Source of the DNA: Erwinia aphidicola
GTDB lineage: Bacteria > Pseudomonadota > Gammaproteobacteria > Enterobacterales > Enterobacteriaceae
Assembly (NCBI RefSeq): GCF_014773485.1
Contig: NZ_JACXBP010000006.1
Location: 358,345 to 422,344 of the forward strand
Length of the DNA: 64,000 nt
Direction of reading: 5' to 3'
The notes beneath the pieces are model-generated. The model saw nothing but the letters and a program-made list of their open reading frames with translations, searched no databases and was not told the origin of the DNA. Each line of letters begins with the position of its first letter. Position 1 is the first letter of the stretch. The position numbers and the translations under genes are program-made. Shown piece after piece: positions 1 through 7,653 of the stretch.

Positions 1-1
1 A

Positions 2-316
2 ACGAAACTACCCCTCCGCAGCATCCATAGACAACTCAATGCTGAGCGCCATCTTATCAGTGCCACAGCAGAGATATCAGCAAGCGACTGGTATATCGAC
101 GAAGAAACCGGACAGCGCGACAGGCTTTACACGTTGGTCCGCACACCGCGACGGGTAATCACGAAAGCGAAGGCGAATAAGACCATCGTCGTGAGCGTTA
201 AGTCGCTTGCTGAGCGCGGTGAAGATAAGCGGCAGCAGTGCATTGAAGCAGCTGCACGCAGGGCCAGGCTGATTAAAGCAGGCTTGTGGATTACATCATC
301 TGATTTAACTGGCTGA
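2..316 (+). CDS. Partial phage hypothetical protein (5' end outside window)
   Basis: The reading frame is open from the left edge to a TGA at 314-316, so the gene begins outside the window; only 104 C-terminal residues are visible. A TTG at 134 could serve as an internal start, but the in-frame sequence before it (including SDWYIDEETGQRDRLY) looks coding, so I treat the gene as truncated by the window. The C-terminal half is basic and rich in Ala, Arg and Lys (EAAARRARLIKAGLW). I do not recognise a family. Its place at the head of a run of small same-strand genes ending in xis and int suggests a prophage early or accessory gene. Confidence 0.5.
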   Translation, partial: TKLPLRSIHRQLNAERHLISATAEISASDWYIDEETGQRDRLYTLVRTPRRVITKAKANKTIVVSVKSLAERGEDKRQQCIEAAARRARLIKAGLWITSSDLTG

Positions 317-339
317 CTGCGGTCGGCGGGAGAGAGTAA

Positions 340-804
340 ATGGAAAAGTACTAAGTATCAGGCTGCATCGAACTTGAAGGAAGTGTTGGCCACGTTGAAG
401 ATGAGAACGCTGAGTTCTTCACTCTGTATGAAAAAAAAGAAAACGGCAAAAGTCACGCGCTGCTGGATTGCGTTGACAGACTGAGCGTTGAAGCGGCAAT
501 GGCTGTTTATGTTGAGCGTGATGCACTTCAGGAGCAGGTGCGGGCGCTGGCTGCTGAGCGAGATGGATCGCTGAAAGCTATAGCCGATATTTACATGGCT
601 GTAATCGGAGGTCGACCAGGGTGGAGCAACTGGCAAGCATACCTTGACGATATCGTTGAAGAGGTATCCACCAATCTTCGCGAGATTCGGGCGCAGGCTA
701 TGGATGAGGCAGTAGAAGAAGTAGATGAGTGGATAGGGAATGATCTTCTTGCTCAGGAGCTGCGAAAAAAAGCCGCCCGCATCCGCGCAGGAGAGCAGCC
801 ATGA
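340..804 (+). pseudogene. Phage gene with a premature stop at codon 5
   Basis: An ATG at 340, preceded by a good GGGAGAG ribosome site, opens MEKY and then meets TAA at 352-354. The same frame continues without another stop for 150 codons (VSGCIELEGSVGHVEDENAE...) down to the TGA at 802-804. A single C-to-T change (CAA or CAG to TAA or TAG) would explain the stop. The continuous downstream frame has normal codon use, so the original gene was probably about 154 residues. The start resembles N-terminal segments I recall from lambdoid accessory proteins; that recognition is from memory. Confidence 0.55.
499..804 (+). CDS. Hypothetical phage protein, possible restart product
   Basis: This 101-residue frame is the part of the interrupted 340-804 gene that could be made by starting at the internal ATG at 499. 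The ribosome site there is weak (GAAGCGG). The product is acidic and probably largely helical (MAVYVERDALQEQVRALAAER), ending in KKAARIRAGEQP. Its TGA overlaps the ATG of the next gene at 801, so translational coupling downstream would need ribosomes to reach this stop. No function can be assigned. Confidence 0.45.
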   Translation: MAVYVERDALQEQVRALAAERDGSLKAIADIYMAVIGGRPGWSNWQAYLDDIVEEVSTNLREIRAQAMDEAVEEVDEWIGNDLLAQELRKKAARIRAGEQP

Positions 805-1478
805 TAAAGCCTAAAGAAAACGACCAACATGTAAAGGCAGTAGAATACTCACATACTCTTGAAAAGTTGCTAATTATGGAGCGAGAAAACAGCGCTGCGA
901 TTCGGTCTGAACTGGAAGCGGCAGAGCGTGAGCGCGACGAGCTGCGTGCAGAACAGGCTGAGCATGATGAGCAGATAGCGAGAATGGAAAGTAAGTTCAG
1001 TCTGGCAAAGCGTGCTCTTGATTCTAAAACTGCGCGCTGCGAAAAGGCAGAGGCTGAGCTAAGGCGACGCGATGCGGCGGCGGGTGAGCCTGTTGCGTGG
1101 CAGTATCGCGTAAGCGCTGGACCACAAACTGGGTGGAGCTTCTGGGGTTATGGCAAAGGCAGGGAGTACGAGAAATCATATCAAGTAGAGTGTCGACCAC
1201 TCTACACCGCCGCACTGCCTGTCGTGTTGCCGCCGGACATAACATTCGAAAGCAAAGGATTCGTTTCGCTAACGAGCGAAGATTTTGCATACAACCGAGC
1301 ATTGGAAGATGCCAGGAAGCTGGGCGCGCAGCAGCAGAAGGTCGTTGAATTGCCAACGCCTTATGATATCGGCAAGGGGGATCGGCGATACTACGACATT
1401 ACAGGCTGGCACTTTGATCGCGAAGAGTTAATCGCAGCACTCGACGCAGCTGGCGTTAAGTGGGAGGTGAAGAAGTGA
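801..1478 (+). CDS. Phage hypothetical protein with N-terminal coiled coil
   Basis: A 225-residue protein whose ATG overlaps the preceding stop. Residues about 25-90 form a strongly charged heptad-like coiled coil (ELEAAERERDELRAEQ). The C-terminal half is globular, with AGEPVAWQYR followed later by WSFWGYG and a PLYTAA segment. The AGEPVAWQYR...PLYT pattern is, from memory, common in accessory proteins of lambdoid prophages (eaA/ead-like), whose role is unknown. The last four bases overlap the GTG start of the small membrane protein that follows, and its ribosome site GGAGGTGAAGAA lies inside this gene's 3' end. Confidence 0.7.
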   Translation: MIKPKENDQHVKAVEYSHTLEKLLIMERENSAAIRSELEAAERERDELRAEQAEHDEQIARMESKFSLAKRALDSKTARCEKAEAELRRRDAAAGEPVAWQYRVSAGPQTGWSFWGYGKGREYEKSYQVECRPLYTAALPVVLPPDITFESKGFVSLTSEDFAYNRALEDARKLGAQQQKVVELPTPYDIGKGDRRYYDITGWHFDREELIAALDAAGVKWEVKK

Positions 1479-1579
1479 CTTTACTCGAAGCAATCAAAGA
1501 ATACCCGCTGGTGTCATTCTGCCTGTTCTTCGCAGTGGTTCTGCTTTTCATAGATGTGGTGCGCAGAGGTGGAGAATGA
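1475..1579 (+). CDS. Small single-span membrane protein (34 aa)
   Basis: A GTG at 1475 follows a near-ideal GGAGG seven bases upstream and encodes MTLLEAIKEYPLVSFCLFFA and on to a TGA at 1577-1579. Residues about 11-27 are strongly hydrophobic and followed by RRGGE, the pattern of one inner-membrane helix with a positive-inside C-terminus. The gene overlaps its upstream neighbour by four bases and its downstream neighbour by four bases (ATGA), which is strong evidence that it is translated in a coupled chain. Its function is unknown. Confidence 0.6.
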   Translation: MTLLEAIKEYPLVSFCLFFAVVLLFIDVVRRGGE

Positions 1580-2085
1580 TCAACGAACTTATCGAGCAAA
1601 TCGGCGGGCGGGAGCGCCTGGAGTTTATCGCAGGAAACGCCATCAGCAGAGAGCGAAGCATGATGGCCCGCGCCTTGCTAGCGGTGCTGGATGCGCAGAA
1701 TAAAACAGCTTTAGTGCTGCGACCTTTTGGGTATGACGGTGAAACATTCAGAAAAAGTGACATTGATCACCATGCTGCCGTTGTTTATTACCCCGCGCCG
1801 CCAGCGGCCAGCGTGAACTATCCGGCAATCCCGGAGGGTTGGATATTAATGCCAAGGAAACTGACGGCAGAGAACGGCGCTAAAGCAGCTCTTTCAGGAG
1901 ATTTCGCAGAACATAAATTTATCAACTGCCCTGAGTGCTTTGGTGATGATGAATGTGAAAGTTGTGATGGTAGCGGACGGATAAAAGTTGAAGTTACTGT
2001 GTCATGGTCAACTATCAAAGCCATCTGGGAGAAAGGTGCCGATCACTTTGCAGCTGCGCCAGCGCCGGGAGGTGATGGTGGGTGA
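1576..2085 (+). CDS. Phage hypothetical protein with CxxC zinc-knuckle-like motif
   Basis: A 169-residue protein starting within the stop of the small membrane gene. The N-terminal part (MINELIEQIGGRERLEF) is helical. Near residues 115-130 is CPECFGDDECESCDGSG, a CxxC-x5-CxxC arrangement like a DnaJ-type or treble-clef zinc site, which suggests metal binding. PAIPEGWILMPRKLT is a motif I recall from modular phage accessory proteins (P-x-x-GW-L-PR). The specific function is unknown; its neighbours suggest a dispensable early-region gene. Confidence 0.65.
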   Translation: MINELIEQIGGRERLEFIAGNAISRERSMMARALLAVLDAQNKTALVLRPFGYDGETFRKSDIDHHAAVVYYPAPPAASVNYPAIPEGWILMPRKLTAENGAKAALSGDFAEHKFINCPECFGDDECESCDGSGRIKVEVTVSWSTIKAIWEKGADHFAAAPAPGGDGG

Positions 2086-2152
2086 CATCCCCGCAATAAT
2101 CCTCGCCATCGGAATGCTGAAAGGCATTGCACTTTGCCTGAAAGAAATGTGA
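2078..2152 (+). CDS. Possible 24-aa hydrophobic peptide
   Basis: A GTG at 2078 (or ATG at 2075) lies just after GGGAGG at 2067-2072, inside the 3' end of the preceding gene. It encodes MGDIPAIILAIGMLKGIALC then LKEM and a TGA at 2150-2152. The peptide is largely hydrophobic, enough for one short membrane helix. A factor-independent terminator begins two bases after the stop, which fits a true last cistron. With only 24 codons this remains tentative. Confidence 0.35.
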   Translation: MGDIPAIILAIGMLKGIALCLKEM

Positions 2153-2153
2153 G

Positions 2154-2175
2154 CCACCCAAGCGGTGGTTTTTTT
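2154..2175 (+). terminator. Rho-independent terminator
   Basis: CCACC (2154-2158), a five-base loop, GGTGG (2164-2168), then seven T residues (2169-2175). It closes the transcription unit running from the left edge. Confidence 0.7.
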
Positions 2176-2199
2176 ACGCCTGAATAACGGAGAGAGACC

Positions 2200-2418
2200 A
2201 TGAATTTTGCAGACCCGATTGACGAAGCAGCAGCACGCGAACAGCAGCTGATTGAAGTGGCACTGGCTAATCGCAAAGCACCGGAGCCACCCTCGCCAGT
2301 GTGCAAAAATGCAGACTGCGGCGAGCCATCACAGCCCGGTACGAGCTACTGCTGTGCTGAGTGCAGAGAAGACCATGAGCGTGAGTTGTGGGCTATCAGG
2401 CAAAGGAGGATCGCGTAA
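2200..2418 (+). CDS. Small phage zinc-finger-like protein
   Basis: A 72-residue protein with ribosome site GGAGAGAG before its ATG. The N-terminal half is an acidic helix (DEAAAREQQLIEVALANRK). The C-terminal half carries CKNADCGEPSQPGTSYCCAE with a following C, a Cys cluster spaced like a C4 zinc site. Small phage DksA/TraR-type proteins have a comparable layout of helix plus C4 finger, but the resemblance is weak and I would not call it DksA. Its stop overlaps the start of the next gene at 2418. Confidence 0.6.
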   Translation: MNFADPIDEAAAREQQLIEVALANRKAPEPPSPVCKNADCGEPSQPGTSYCCAECREDHERELWAIRQRRIA

Positions 2419-2768
2419 TGAGTGTTAGATGGAATGGCGCAGGAATACCTCAATCTGGTGATTTGGTTGATTTAATGGATGACAGTCAATCGCAAACATG
2501 GGGTGACGTAACTATCAAATTCTATGGGGAGCAATTTGCCGTATGGGATGATCATGGTGAAGAGTGCTCAAACGGGCTATGCAACATACATATTCGTCCA
2601 ATCCTCACCGAAGCAGAGCGAAAACGTGAAAATATTGCTGAAGCGCTAGTCAGGTTTCTTGATAAGGAAACAAACCTAGATAATCCCTATGGTAAGCATG
2701 ACGTGCATACATTTATCGATTACATAGAAGCTGGGGAAATCCCCGGTGTAAGGCTGGCTGATGACTGA
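2418..2768 (+). CDS. Phage hypothetical protein
   Basis: I start at the ATG at 2418 because a perfect AAAGGAGG lies eight bases upstream; an in-frame ATG at 2388 lacks one. The 116-residue product begins MSVRWNGAGIPQSGDLVDLM. The C-terminal part (PILTEAERKRENIAEALVRF) is helical and ends in a short acidic tail. The N-terminal part, with alternating Trp and Asp, could be a small beta domain. I know no family. It overlaps both neighbours by a few bases. Confidence 0.6.
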   Translation: MSVRWNGAGIPQSGDLVDLMDDSQSQTWGDVTIKFYGEQFAVWDDHGEECSNGLCNIHIRPILTEAERKRENIAEALVRFLDKETNLDNPYGKHDVHTFIDYIEAGEIPGVRLADD

Positions 2769-2967
2769 ATCAGATAAATCATTCGCCGACTATCTCGACG
2801 AGGTTATCGAGCACGCCGGACAGACTGGCAAGCGCCGGACACTGTGGAGCATACCGCGCTGCGTTCTGGCCCGGGAGGTGTGGATAGATTGCATGGAGAG
2901 ACAAAATGTCGCCAGCACAGGAAAATGCCCTGAGGTCTGTAGCGCGACGGTGCCGGGCAGCGATTAA
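2761..2967 (+). CDS. Small phage protein
   Basis: A 68-residue frame starting at ATG 2761, inside the stop of the preceding gene, so coupled translation is plausible. It begins MTESDKSFADYLDEVIEHAG and has three cysteines in the C-terminal half. Its last 62 bases overlap the next gene in another frame. An overlap that long is unusual even for phage genes, so either this C-terminus or the gene itself may be spurious. No function is apparent. Confidence 0.4.
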   Translation: MTESDKSFADYLDEVIEHAGQTGKRRTLWSIPRCVLAREVWIDCMERQNVASTGKCPEVCSATVPGSD

Positions 2968-3130
2968 ATCCGACACCGAAGGCAAGACTGCCGCAGAGAA
3001 AGACCGCATCACAACCCTTCTTTTAGACCAATTCACTAAACAAATAAACGCCCTGCCGCCTGGTAAATTTCGGCCAAGAGACTGGCTGGCTTACTACGTG
3101 CGCGTGGTGGATAAGGAGCTTTTAAAATGA
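2906..3130 (+). CDS. Phage hypothetical protein
   Basis: A 74-residue protein with ribosome site GGAGAG 6-11 bases before its ATG. It is basic and helical in its first half (RSVARRCRAAIKSDTEGKTA), with an aromatic C-terminus (RDWLAYYVRVVDKEL). Its stop overlaps the next ATG (ATGA at 3127). The strong ribosome site makes it more credible than the overlapping frame before it. Function unknown. Confidence 0.55.
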   Translation: MSPAQENALRSVARRCRAAIKSDTEGKTAAEKDRITTLLLDQFTKQINALPPGKFRPRDWLAYYVRVVDKELLK

Positions 3131-3402
3131 CCATTGCATACATAACTAAGTACGCCTTGAGCTACGGAATTTATAAAACAGAAGTAGAAATTAACGGAGA
3201 GATGGCAACCCAGCCAGGTGACAAAAGAGATGGCCGCTCCTATTTCCCTCAGTACTTCCATGGGAAAGATTGGCACCTTTCTGAAAGTGGCGCTCTTGTG
3301 AGGGCTGAAGAGATGCGTATCGCGAAACTGAAATCACTTGATAAGCAGATGAAGAAAATCAGCGCGTTGAAATTCGATATCAAGGAGCGGACGGACTTAT
3401 GA
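3127..3402 (+). CDS. Phage hypothetical protein
   Basis: A 91-residue protein beginning MTIAYITKYALSYGIYKTEV. The middle contains YFPQYFHGKDWHLSESGA followed by a lysine-rich helix. Very similar short proteins sit just upstream of excisionase genes in lambdoid prophages, as far as I recall, but none has a known role. It overlaps both neighbours by four bases, so it belongs to the coupled cluster 2761-3728. Confidence 0.6.
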   Translation: MTIAYITKYALSYGIYKTEVEINGEMATQPGDKRDGRSYFPQYFHGKDWHLSESGALVRAEEMRIAKLKSLDKQMKKISALKFDIKERTDL

Positions 3403-3728
3403 CTCAAGACGAAGTATCGCTCCTCAGCGATCAGGAGTTGCAATCACTGTCGCAACGGGTCGCTGAGTTCTGGTCTTTCCGGCCTGATGACAAGGAAAGG
3501 CTCCGGCATGCAGCCGGGCTATGTTGGAACCCGCTAATCGACATTAGTCAGGCAATGCTGCTCGCCGCCCTGATGGATATGAATATCTGTTTTGGCGACA
3601 AGGTGGTGTTAGTGAGCGAGCCTAACAGCGCGCAATCCAGGTCAATCGATTACACCAATACTGGGCGTATATCGGCCATGCAGCGCGCTATCACACTTCT
3701 CGCTGCGGATTGCGCAGAGTACATCTGA
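3399..3728 (+). CDS. Phage hypothetical protein
   Basis: A 109-residue protein starting in the stop of the previous gene. The N-terminus is acidic and helical (MTQDEVSLLSDQELQSLSQR). The central segment (LLAALMDMNICFGDKVVLV) is hydrophobic but reads as a buried core rather than a membrane span. Not recognised. It is the last gene before the 31-bp gap in front of the excisionase. Confidence 0.55.
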   Translation: MTQDEVSLLSDQELQSLSQRVAEFWSFRPDDKERLRHAAGLCWNPLIDISQAMLLAALMDMNICFGDKVVLVSEPNSAQSRSIDYTNTGRISAMQRAITLLAADCAEYI

Positions 3729-3759
3729 CGACCCACATCTATCTACTGAGGTAACCAAC

Positions 3760-4017
3760 ATGGAAAACGTAATCCAGCTCGTGCCGAGTGACTGGGTCAC
3801 TGAAGATTTGCTTATCGCCACCACCGGGTTACGGCCCGGCACTATAAAGAGGGCGCGTGAAAACGCCTGGCTTCAAGGGCGGGAGTATCTGCTCTTCTCC
3901 CCGGTAGGCGAGCCAAAGCCAAACAGTGAGTGCATGTACAACAGAAAGGCGATTGATTTGTGGATCGGTCAGCAGGCAAAAAAACAGCCTGGTGCTTTGC
4001 CTCGTAAAACAGCTTAA
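3760..4017 (+). CDS. xis: Prophage excisionase (Xis)
   Basis: An 85-residue basic DNA-binding protein, MENVIQLVPSDWVTEDLLIA, with the winged-helix pattern of short phage excisionases: an N-terminal strand, W-V-x-E-D-L-L, then GLRPGTIKRAREN, and an aromatic core before ...KAIDLWIGQ. Xis bends the attachment-site DNA and steers integrase towards excision. It sits 33 bp upstream of the integrase on the same strand, the usual order for this integrase class. The ribosome site is TGAGGT. The length is typical for the family. Confidence 0.8.
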   Translation: MENVIQLVPSDWVTEDLLIATTGLRPGTIKRARENAWLQGREYLLFSPVGEPKPNSECMYNRKAIDLWIGQQAKKQPGALPRKTA

Positions 4018-4050
4018 CCTGACTGCCCTTATTGGACTATGGAGGTTTAA

Positions 4051-5331
4051 ATGAAGGTGAATTATCCAACAGGAGTGGAAAATCATGGAGGGTTTCTGCG
4101 CATTTGGTTCATGTATCAGGGGCAGAGAGTAAGAGAAGGGCTGGGCGTGACAGACACGCCCAAAAACAGAAAGGCGGCGGGAGAGCTTCGGGCCAGCGTT
4201 GCGTATTCAATCAAGGTGGGCGCCTTTGATTACGCTAAACAGTTCCCAAGTTCATCTAATCTGAACCGGTTTGGCCTTGCAAGGCAGGAGCTTACTGTGG
4301 GGGAACTGGCGGAAAAGTGGCTGGCAATAAAAGAAACTGAAATATCGAAAAATTCTCATGGCTCTTATACCACTCGGGTTAAAACCTCCATCGCCTTGCT
4401 TGGTGCCAACAAGATGGTTTCCAGTATAAGGACGGAGACAATGCAGACGCTGAGAACAAACCTGCTGAGAGGTAGCTTCACGCAAGGGCGAAATAACAAT
4501 GTTACCAAAACCGGGCGCTCAGTGGCTTACGTTAACACATGCATGACCGATATGTTTTCAATGCTCAAGTTCGCTCACAATAACGGATACATCGAGAGAA
4601 ACCCGATGGCGGCGTTGGGGAGATTAAAGAGGGACAAGAAGAAACCAGATCCGGTTGAGAGAGATGAGTTCCAAAGATTAATCTCAGCCATGAAAACTCG
4701 GCAATTGAGAAACTTTTGGTCTCTAGCGGTTTACACAGGCCTGCGTCACGGTGAACTGTGTGCGCTGGCATGGGAAGATATCGACCTAAAAAAATGGACT
4801 GTTAACGTGAGCCGTAACCTGACGAAGGATGGTGATTTTACCCCGCCAAAAACCGACTCTGGATTCAGAAGCGTTTATCTCATCGAAGCTGCTCGTGATG
4901 TTATTCGCGATCAGATGGAACTGACCAGAATGCGTAAAAGCATCACGGTTCCGGTAGCCGGGCGCGAATATGGCAAGTCAGAACACGAAGAACTGACTTT
5001 TATCTTCAATCCCAAGGTCAATGCCATAAACAATGCCAGCAATGACTATTACGCCGTTTCATCCCTTGCTCAGACATGGAGAGCGGCCATGGTCAAGGCA
5101 GGGCTGAGATTACGCAAGGCGTACCAGTCTCGGCATACATATGCTTGCTGGTCATTGTCCGCCGGGGCTAACCCGAACTTCATCGCATCACAAATGGGCC
5201 ACGCTGATGCACAGATGGTCTACCAGGTTTATGGAGCATGGATGGCTGAAAACGATGATGCGCAATTGAGCCTGATGAACTCAAAACTTAACGACTTTGC
5301 CCCACTACTGCCCCAAACCCACACTGGATAG
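4051..5331 (+). CDS. int: Prophage tyrosine-recombinase integrase
   Basis: A 426-residue site-specific recombinase that inserts and excises the prophage. The start at 4051 has GGAGG five bases upstream. The N-terminal arm-binding region (residues about 1-70) and the SAM-like core-binding domain (about 85-200) precede the catalytic domain. Visible catalytic elements are the first Arg in YTGLRHGEL (about residue 232), the R-H pair in YQSRHTYACW (361-362), the second His in QMGHADAQMV, and the likely nucleophile Tyr394 in QVYGAW. The first His of the usual HxxR is Tyr here, as in several lambdoid integrases. The gene ends 35 bp from the fliE stop, so the attachment site is likely to be in or beside the fliE 3' end. 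Confidence 0.9.
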   Translation: MKVNYPTGVENHGGFLRIWFMYQGQRVREGLGVTDTPKNRKAAGELRASVAYSIKVGAFDYAKQFPSSSNLNRFGLARQELTVGELAEKWLAIKETEISKNSHGSYTTRVKTSIALLGANKMVSSIRTETMQTLRTNLLRGSFTQGRNNNVTKTGRSVAYVNTCMTDMFSMLKFAHNNGYIERNPMAALGRLKRDKKKPDPVERDEFQRLISAMKTRQLRNFWSLAVYTGLRHGELCALAWEDIDLKKWTVNVSRNLTKDGDFTPPKTDSGFRSVYLIEAARDVIRDQMELTRMRKSITVPVAGREYGKSEHEELTFIFNPKVNAINNASNDYYAVSSLAQTWRAAMVKAGLRLRKAYQSRHTYACWSLSAGANPNFIASQMGHADAQMVYQVYGAWMAENDDAQLSLMNSKLNDFAPLLPQTHTG

Positions 5332-5366
5332 CTTTATAATTCTTAGCATTCAGTCACTTAACTAAT

Positions 5367-5678
5367 CTAAACCTGCATATTCATAATGTCAGTGTAAGCG
5401 CTGACCAGCTTGTTACGCACCTGAATACCCATCTGCATCGAGACGCTGGATTTTTGCAGGTCGACCATCACGTCGTTCAGCGACACCCCCTCTTTGCCCA
5501 TCTCAAAATCCTGCGCCTGGGTGCGCGCCGAGGTTTGCGTTTCGCTGATCTTGTTCAGCGCCGCCTTCAGCTCTGCGCCGAAATCTGCCTGAGAAGTGCT
5601 GTCTGTGCTTTTACCGCCTGCCTGCAGAGCTGCTGTCTGCATGGCCTGCATCACGCTTTCAATACCCTGAATCGCCAT
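5367..5678 (-). CDS. fliE: Flagellar hook-basal body protein FliE
   Basis: A 103-residue component joining the MS ring to the proximal rod, exported early by the flagellar type III apparatus. The start at 5678 (MAIQGIESVMQ) has GGGAG six bases upstream; a TTG four codons earlier has no such site. The C-terminal half carries the conserved KSSVSMQMGIQVRNKLVSAY and ends in MNMQV, as in E. coli FliE. It is transcribed divergently from fliFGHIJKLMNOPQR, the standard enterobacterial arrangement. A prophage integrase lies just past its 3' end, on the opposite strand. Confidence 0.95.
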   Translation of the reverse strand: MAIQGIESVMQAMQTAALQAGGKSTDSTSQADFGAELKAALNKISETQTSARTQAQDFEMGKEGVSLNDVMVDLQKSSVSMQMGIQVRNKLVSAYTDIMNMQV

Positions 5679-5919
5679 GTTTTCTCCCAAATGGATGCTG
5701 AAGTGACTACCGACGCCGAGTAACTTAACACCGATGTCAATAAGACAAAGCCTCTAATTAGAAGTAAAAAACACAGCTTATCCGGCCATCGAATTTCCCA
5801 TTTAAGAAAATAATGGCACTCCATTAAGGTGGAAATTTTTTAAGCCAGCGCATCAGGGAGTCAGTTTTGTTACGACACTACACGCAACAGTCCGGTCAAC
5901 TGTCAGGCAGGAAGAAGTC
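5679..5919. promoter_or_regulatory. Divergent fliE / fliF promoter region
   Basis: This 241-bp gap must hold the class II promoters of both flagellar units, which in enterobacteria are activated by FlhD4C2. It is AT-rich. I see an inverted pair AATGG (5812-5816) and CCATT (5821-5825), similar to AATGGC-type half-sites of FlhDC boxes, but no complete box I can defend. No convincing sigma-70 pair stands out. Confidence 0.4.
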
Positions 5920-7653
5920 ATGAATGCAACTGTCACGCAGGATAATCCAGAGAAGAAGGGTCTGAACGACCTGTTCGCTCGCCTACGCGCTAATCCTCGC
6001 ATCCCTCTTATTGTGGCTGCGGCGGCCGTTGTGGCCGTCATTATCGCGATGGTGCTGTGGGCGAAGCAGCCGGATTATCGCGTTCTTTATAACAACCTCA
6101 GCAATGAGGATGGCGGCGCCATCGTCACCCAGCTGACCCAGATGAACGTACCCTATAAGTTTGACGATCAGGGTGGCGCGTTACTGGTTCCGGCAGCCCA
6201 GGTGCATGAACTGCGCCTGCGCCTCGCTTCACAGGGTCTGCCAAAAGGCGGCGCTGTGGGCTTTGAACTGCTGGATAAAGAGAAGTTCGGCATCAGCCAG
6301 TTCAGCGAGCAGGTTAACTACCAGCGTGCGCTGGAAGGCGAGCTGGCACGCACGATTGAAACCCTCGGCCCGGTGAAAGGCGCGCGCGTGCACCTGGCCA
6401 TGCCGAAACCGACGCTGTTCGTGCGCGAGCAGAAAGCCCCGTCCGCCTCCGTGACGCTGGCTCTGCAGCCAGGCCGCGCGCTGGATGAAGGCCAGATCAA
6501 TGCCGTGGTGCATATGGTCTCCAGCAGCGTCGCCGGTATGCCACCCGGCAACGTGACCGTTGTCGATCAGGCTGGCCGTCTGCTGACGCAGAACGACCCG
6601 ACCGGCCGTGACCTCAACGATACCCAGCTGAAATATGCCAGCGATGTTGAAGCCCGCTATCAGCAGCGCATTGAAGCTATCCTTGGCCCAATTGTCGGCA
6701 ATGGCAATGTCCATGCCCAGGTCACCGCGCAGATTGACTTCAACAGTCGCGAGCAGACCGACGAGCAGTACAAACCGAACAGCAATCCTGACCAGCAGGC
6801 TATCCGCTCTCGCCAGACCAGCGACAGTGAGCAGCTGGGTGGCCAGTATCCTGGCGGCGTGCCGGGCGCGCTCTCCAACCAGCCCGCTCCGGCTAACGCG
6901 GGCCCGGTCACCACGCCAAATAACAATGCCAACGGGGCGAACGGTGCCAACGGGGCGAACGGCCAGGCGGCCAACAATGCGGCGACCAATGCCGCCACCA
7001 CGACTGCGCAGAAAGCGGTGCCGTCGAACACCCGCAGCGACAACACCACCAACTACGAAGTCAACCGCACCATCCTGCACACCAAGATGAATGTCGGTGA
7101 AGTGCAGCGCCTGTCGGTGGCCGTGGTGGTGAACTACCGCGCCGATGCCGCAGGCAAACCGATTGCATTGAATGATGCTCAGCTGAAGCAGATTGAAAAC
7201 CTGACCCGAGAGGCGATGGGCTATTCGGAACAGCGTGGTGACAGCCTGAACGTCGTCAACTCACCGTTTACCGAGAACGATGATGTTGGTGCCGAGCTGC
7301 CATTCTGGAAACAGCCAGGCTTTATTGACCAGATGTTTGAAGCAGGCCGCTGGTTACTGGTGCTGATTGTTGCCTTCATCCTGTACCGCAAGCTGGTGCG
7401 CCCGCAGCTACGCCGCAAGGCCGAGCAGGAGAAAGCCGCTGCCGAAGCCGCCGTGGCTGCCGCCCAGACCCGTGCCCAGGATGATGATCAAGGGGTCTCC
7501 GTCAAGCTGTCGAAAGATGAGCTTGACCAGGAACGTAAATCTCAGCACCGCATGAGTGCTGAGGTCATGAGCCAGCGAATTCGCGAAATGTCAGAAAATG
7601 ACCCACGCGTGGTGGCTCTGGTTATTCGCCAGTGGATGAAGGACGAACTATGA
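5920..7653 (+). CDS. fliF: Flagellar MS-ring protein FliF
   Basis: A 577-residue inner-membrane protein; many copies form the MS ring on which the rotor and export gate assemble. There are two membrane helices: [20 protein letters not shown] (about 27-47) and [16 protein letters not shown] (about 478-494). Between them are the ring-building periplasmic domains ([38 protein letters not shown]). The cytoplasmic C-terminus ([20 protein letters not shown]) is the FliG-binding helix pair. An Asn/Gly/Ala-rich insertion with repeated NGA units (about 334-364) lies in the known variable loop. The start at ATG 5920 follows AGGAAG. Its stop overlaps the fliG start. Confidence 0.96.
   Translation: MNATVTQDNPEKKGLNDLFARLRANPRIPLIVAAAAVVAVIIAMVLWAKQPDYRVLYNNLSNEDGGAIVTQLTQMNVPYKFDDQGGALLVPAAQVHELRLRLASQGLPKGGAVGFELLDKEKFGISQFSEQVNYQRALEGELARTIETLGPVKGARVHLAMPKPTLFVREQKAPSASVTLALQPGRALDEGQINAVVHMVSSSVAGMPPGNVTVVDQAGRLLTQNDPTGRDLNDTQLKYASDVEARYQQRIEAILGPIVGNGNVHAQVTAQIDFNSREQTDEQYKPNSNPDQQAIRSRQTSDSEQLGGQYPGGVPGALSNQPAPANAGPVTTPNNNANGANGANGANGQAANNAATNAATTTAQKAVPSNTRSDNTTNYEVNRTILHTKMNVGEVQRLSVAVVVNYRADAAGKPIALNDAQLKQIENLTREAMGYSEQRGDSLNVVNSPFTENDDVGAELPFWKQPGFIDQMFEAGRWLLVLIVAFILYRKLVRPQLRRKAEQEKAAAEAAVAAAQTRAQDDDQGVSVKLSKDELDQERKSQHRMSAEVMSQRIREMSENDPRVVALVIRQWMKDEL

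Noticed and set aside
6229..7080. 283-codon open frame opposite fliF
   Set aside because: Antisense to a fully conserved gene; open only because of GC-rich codon bias. Composition is unlike a real protein.
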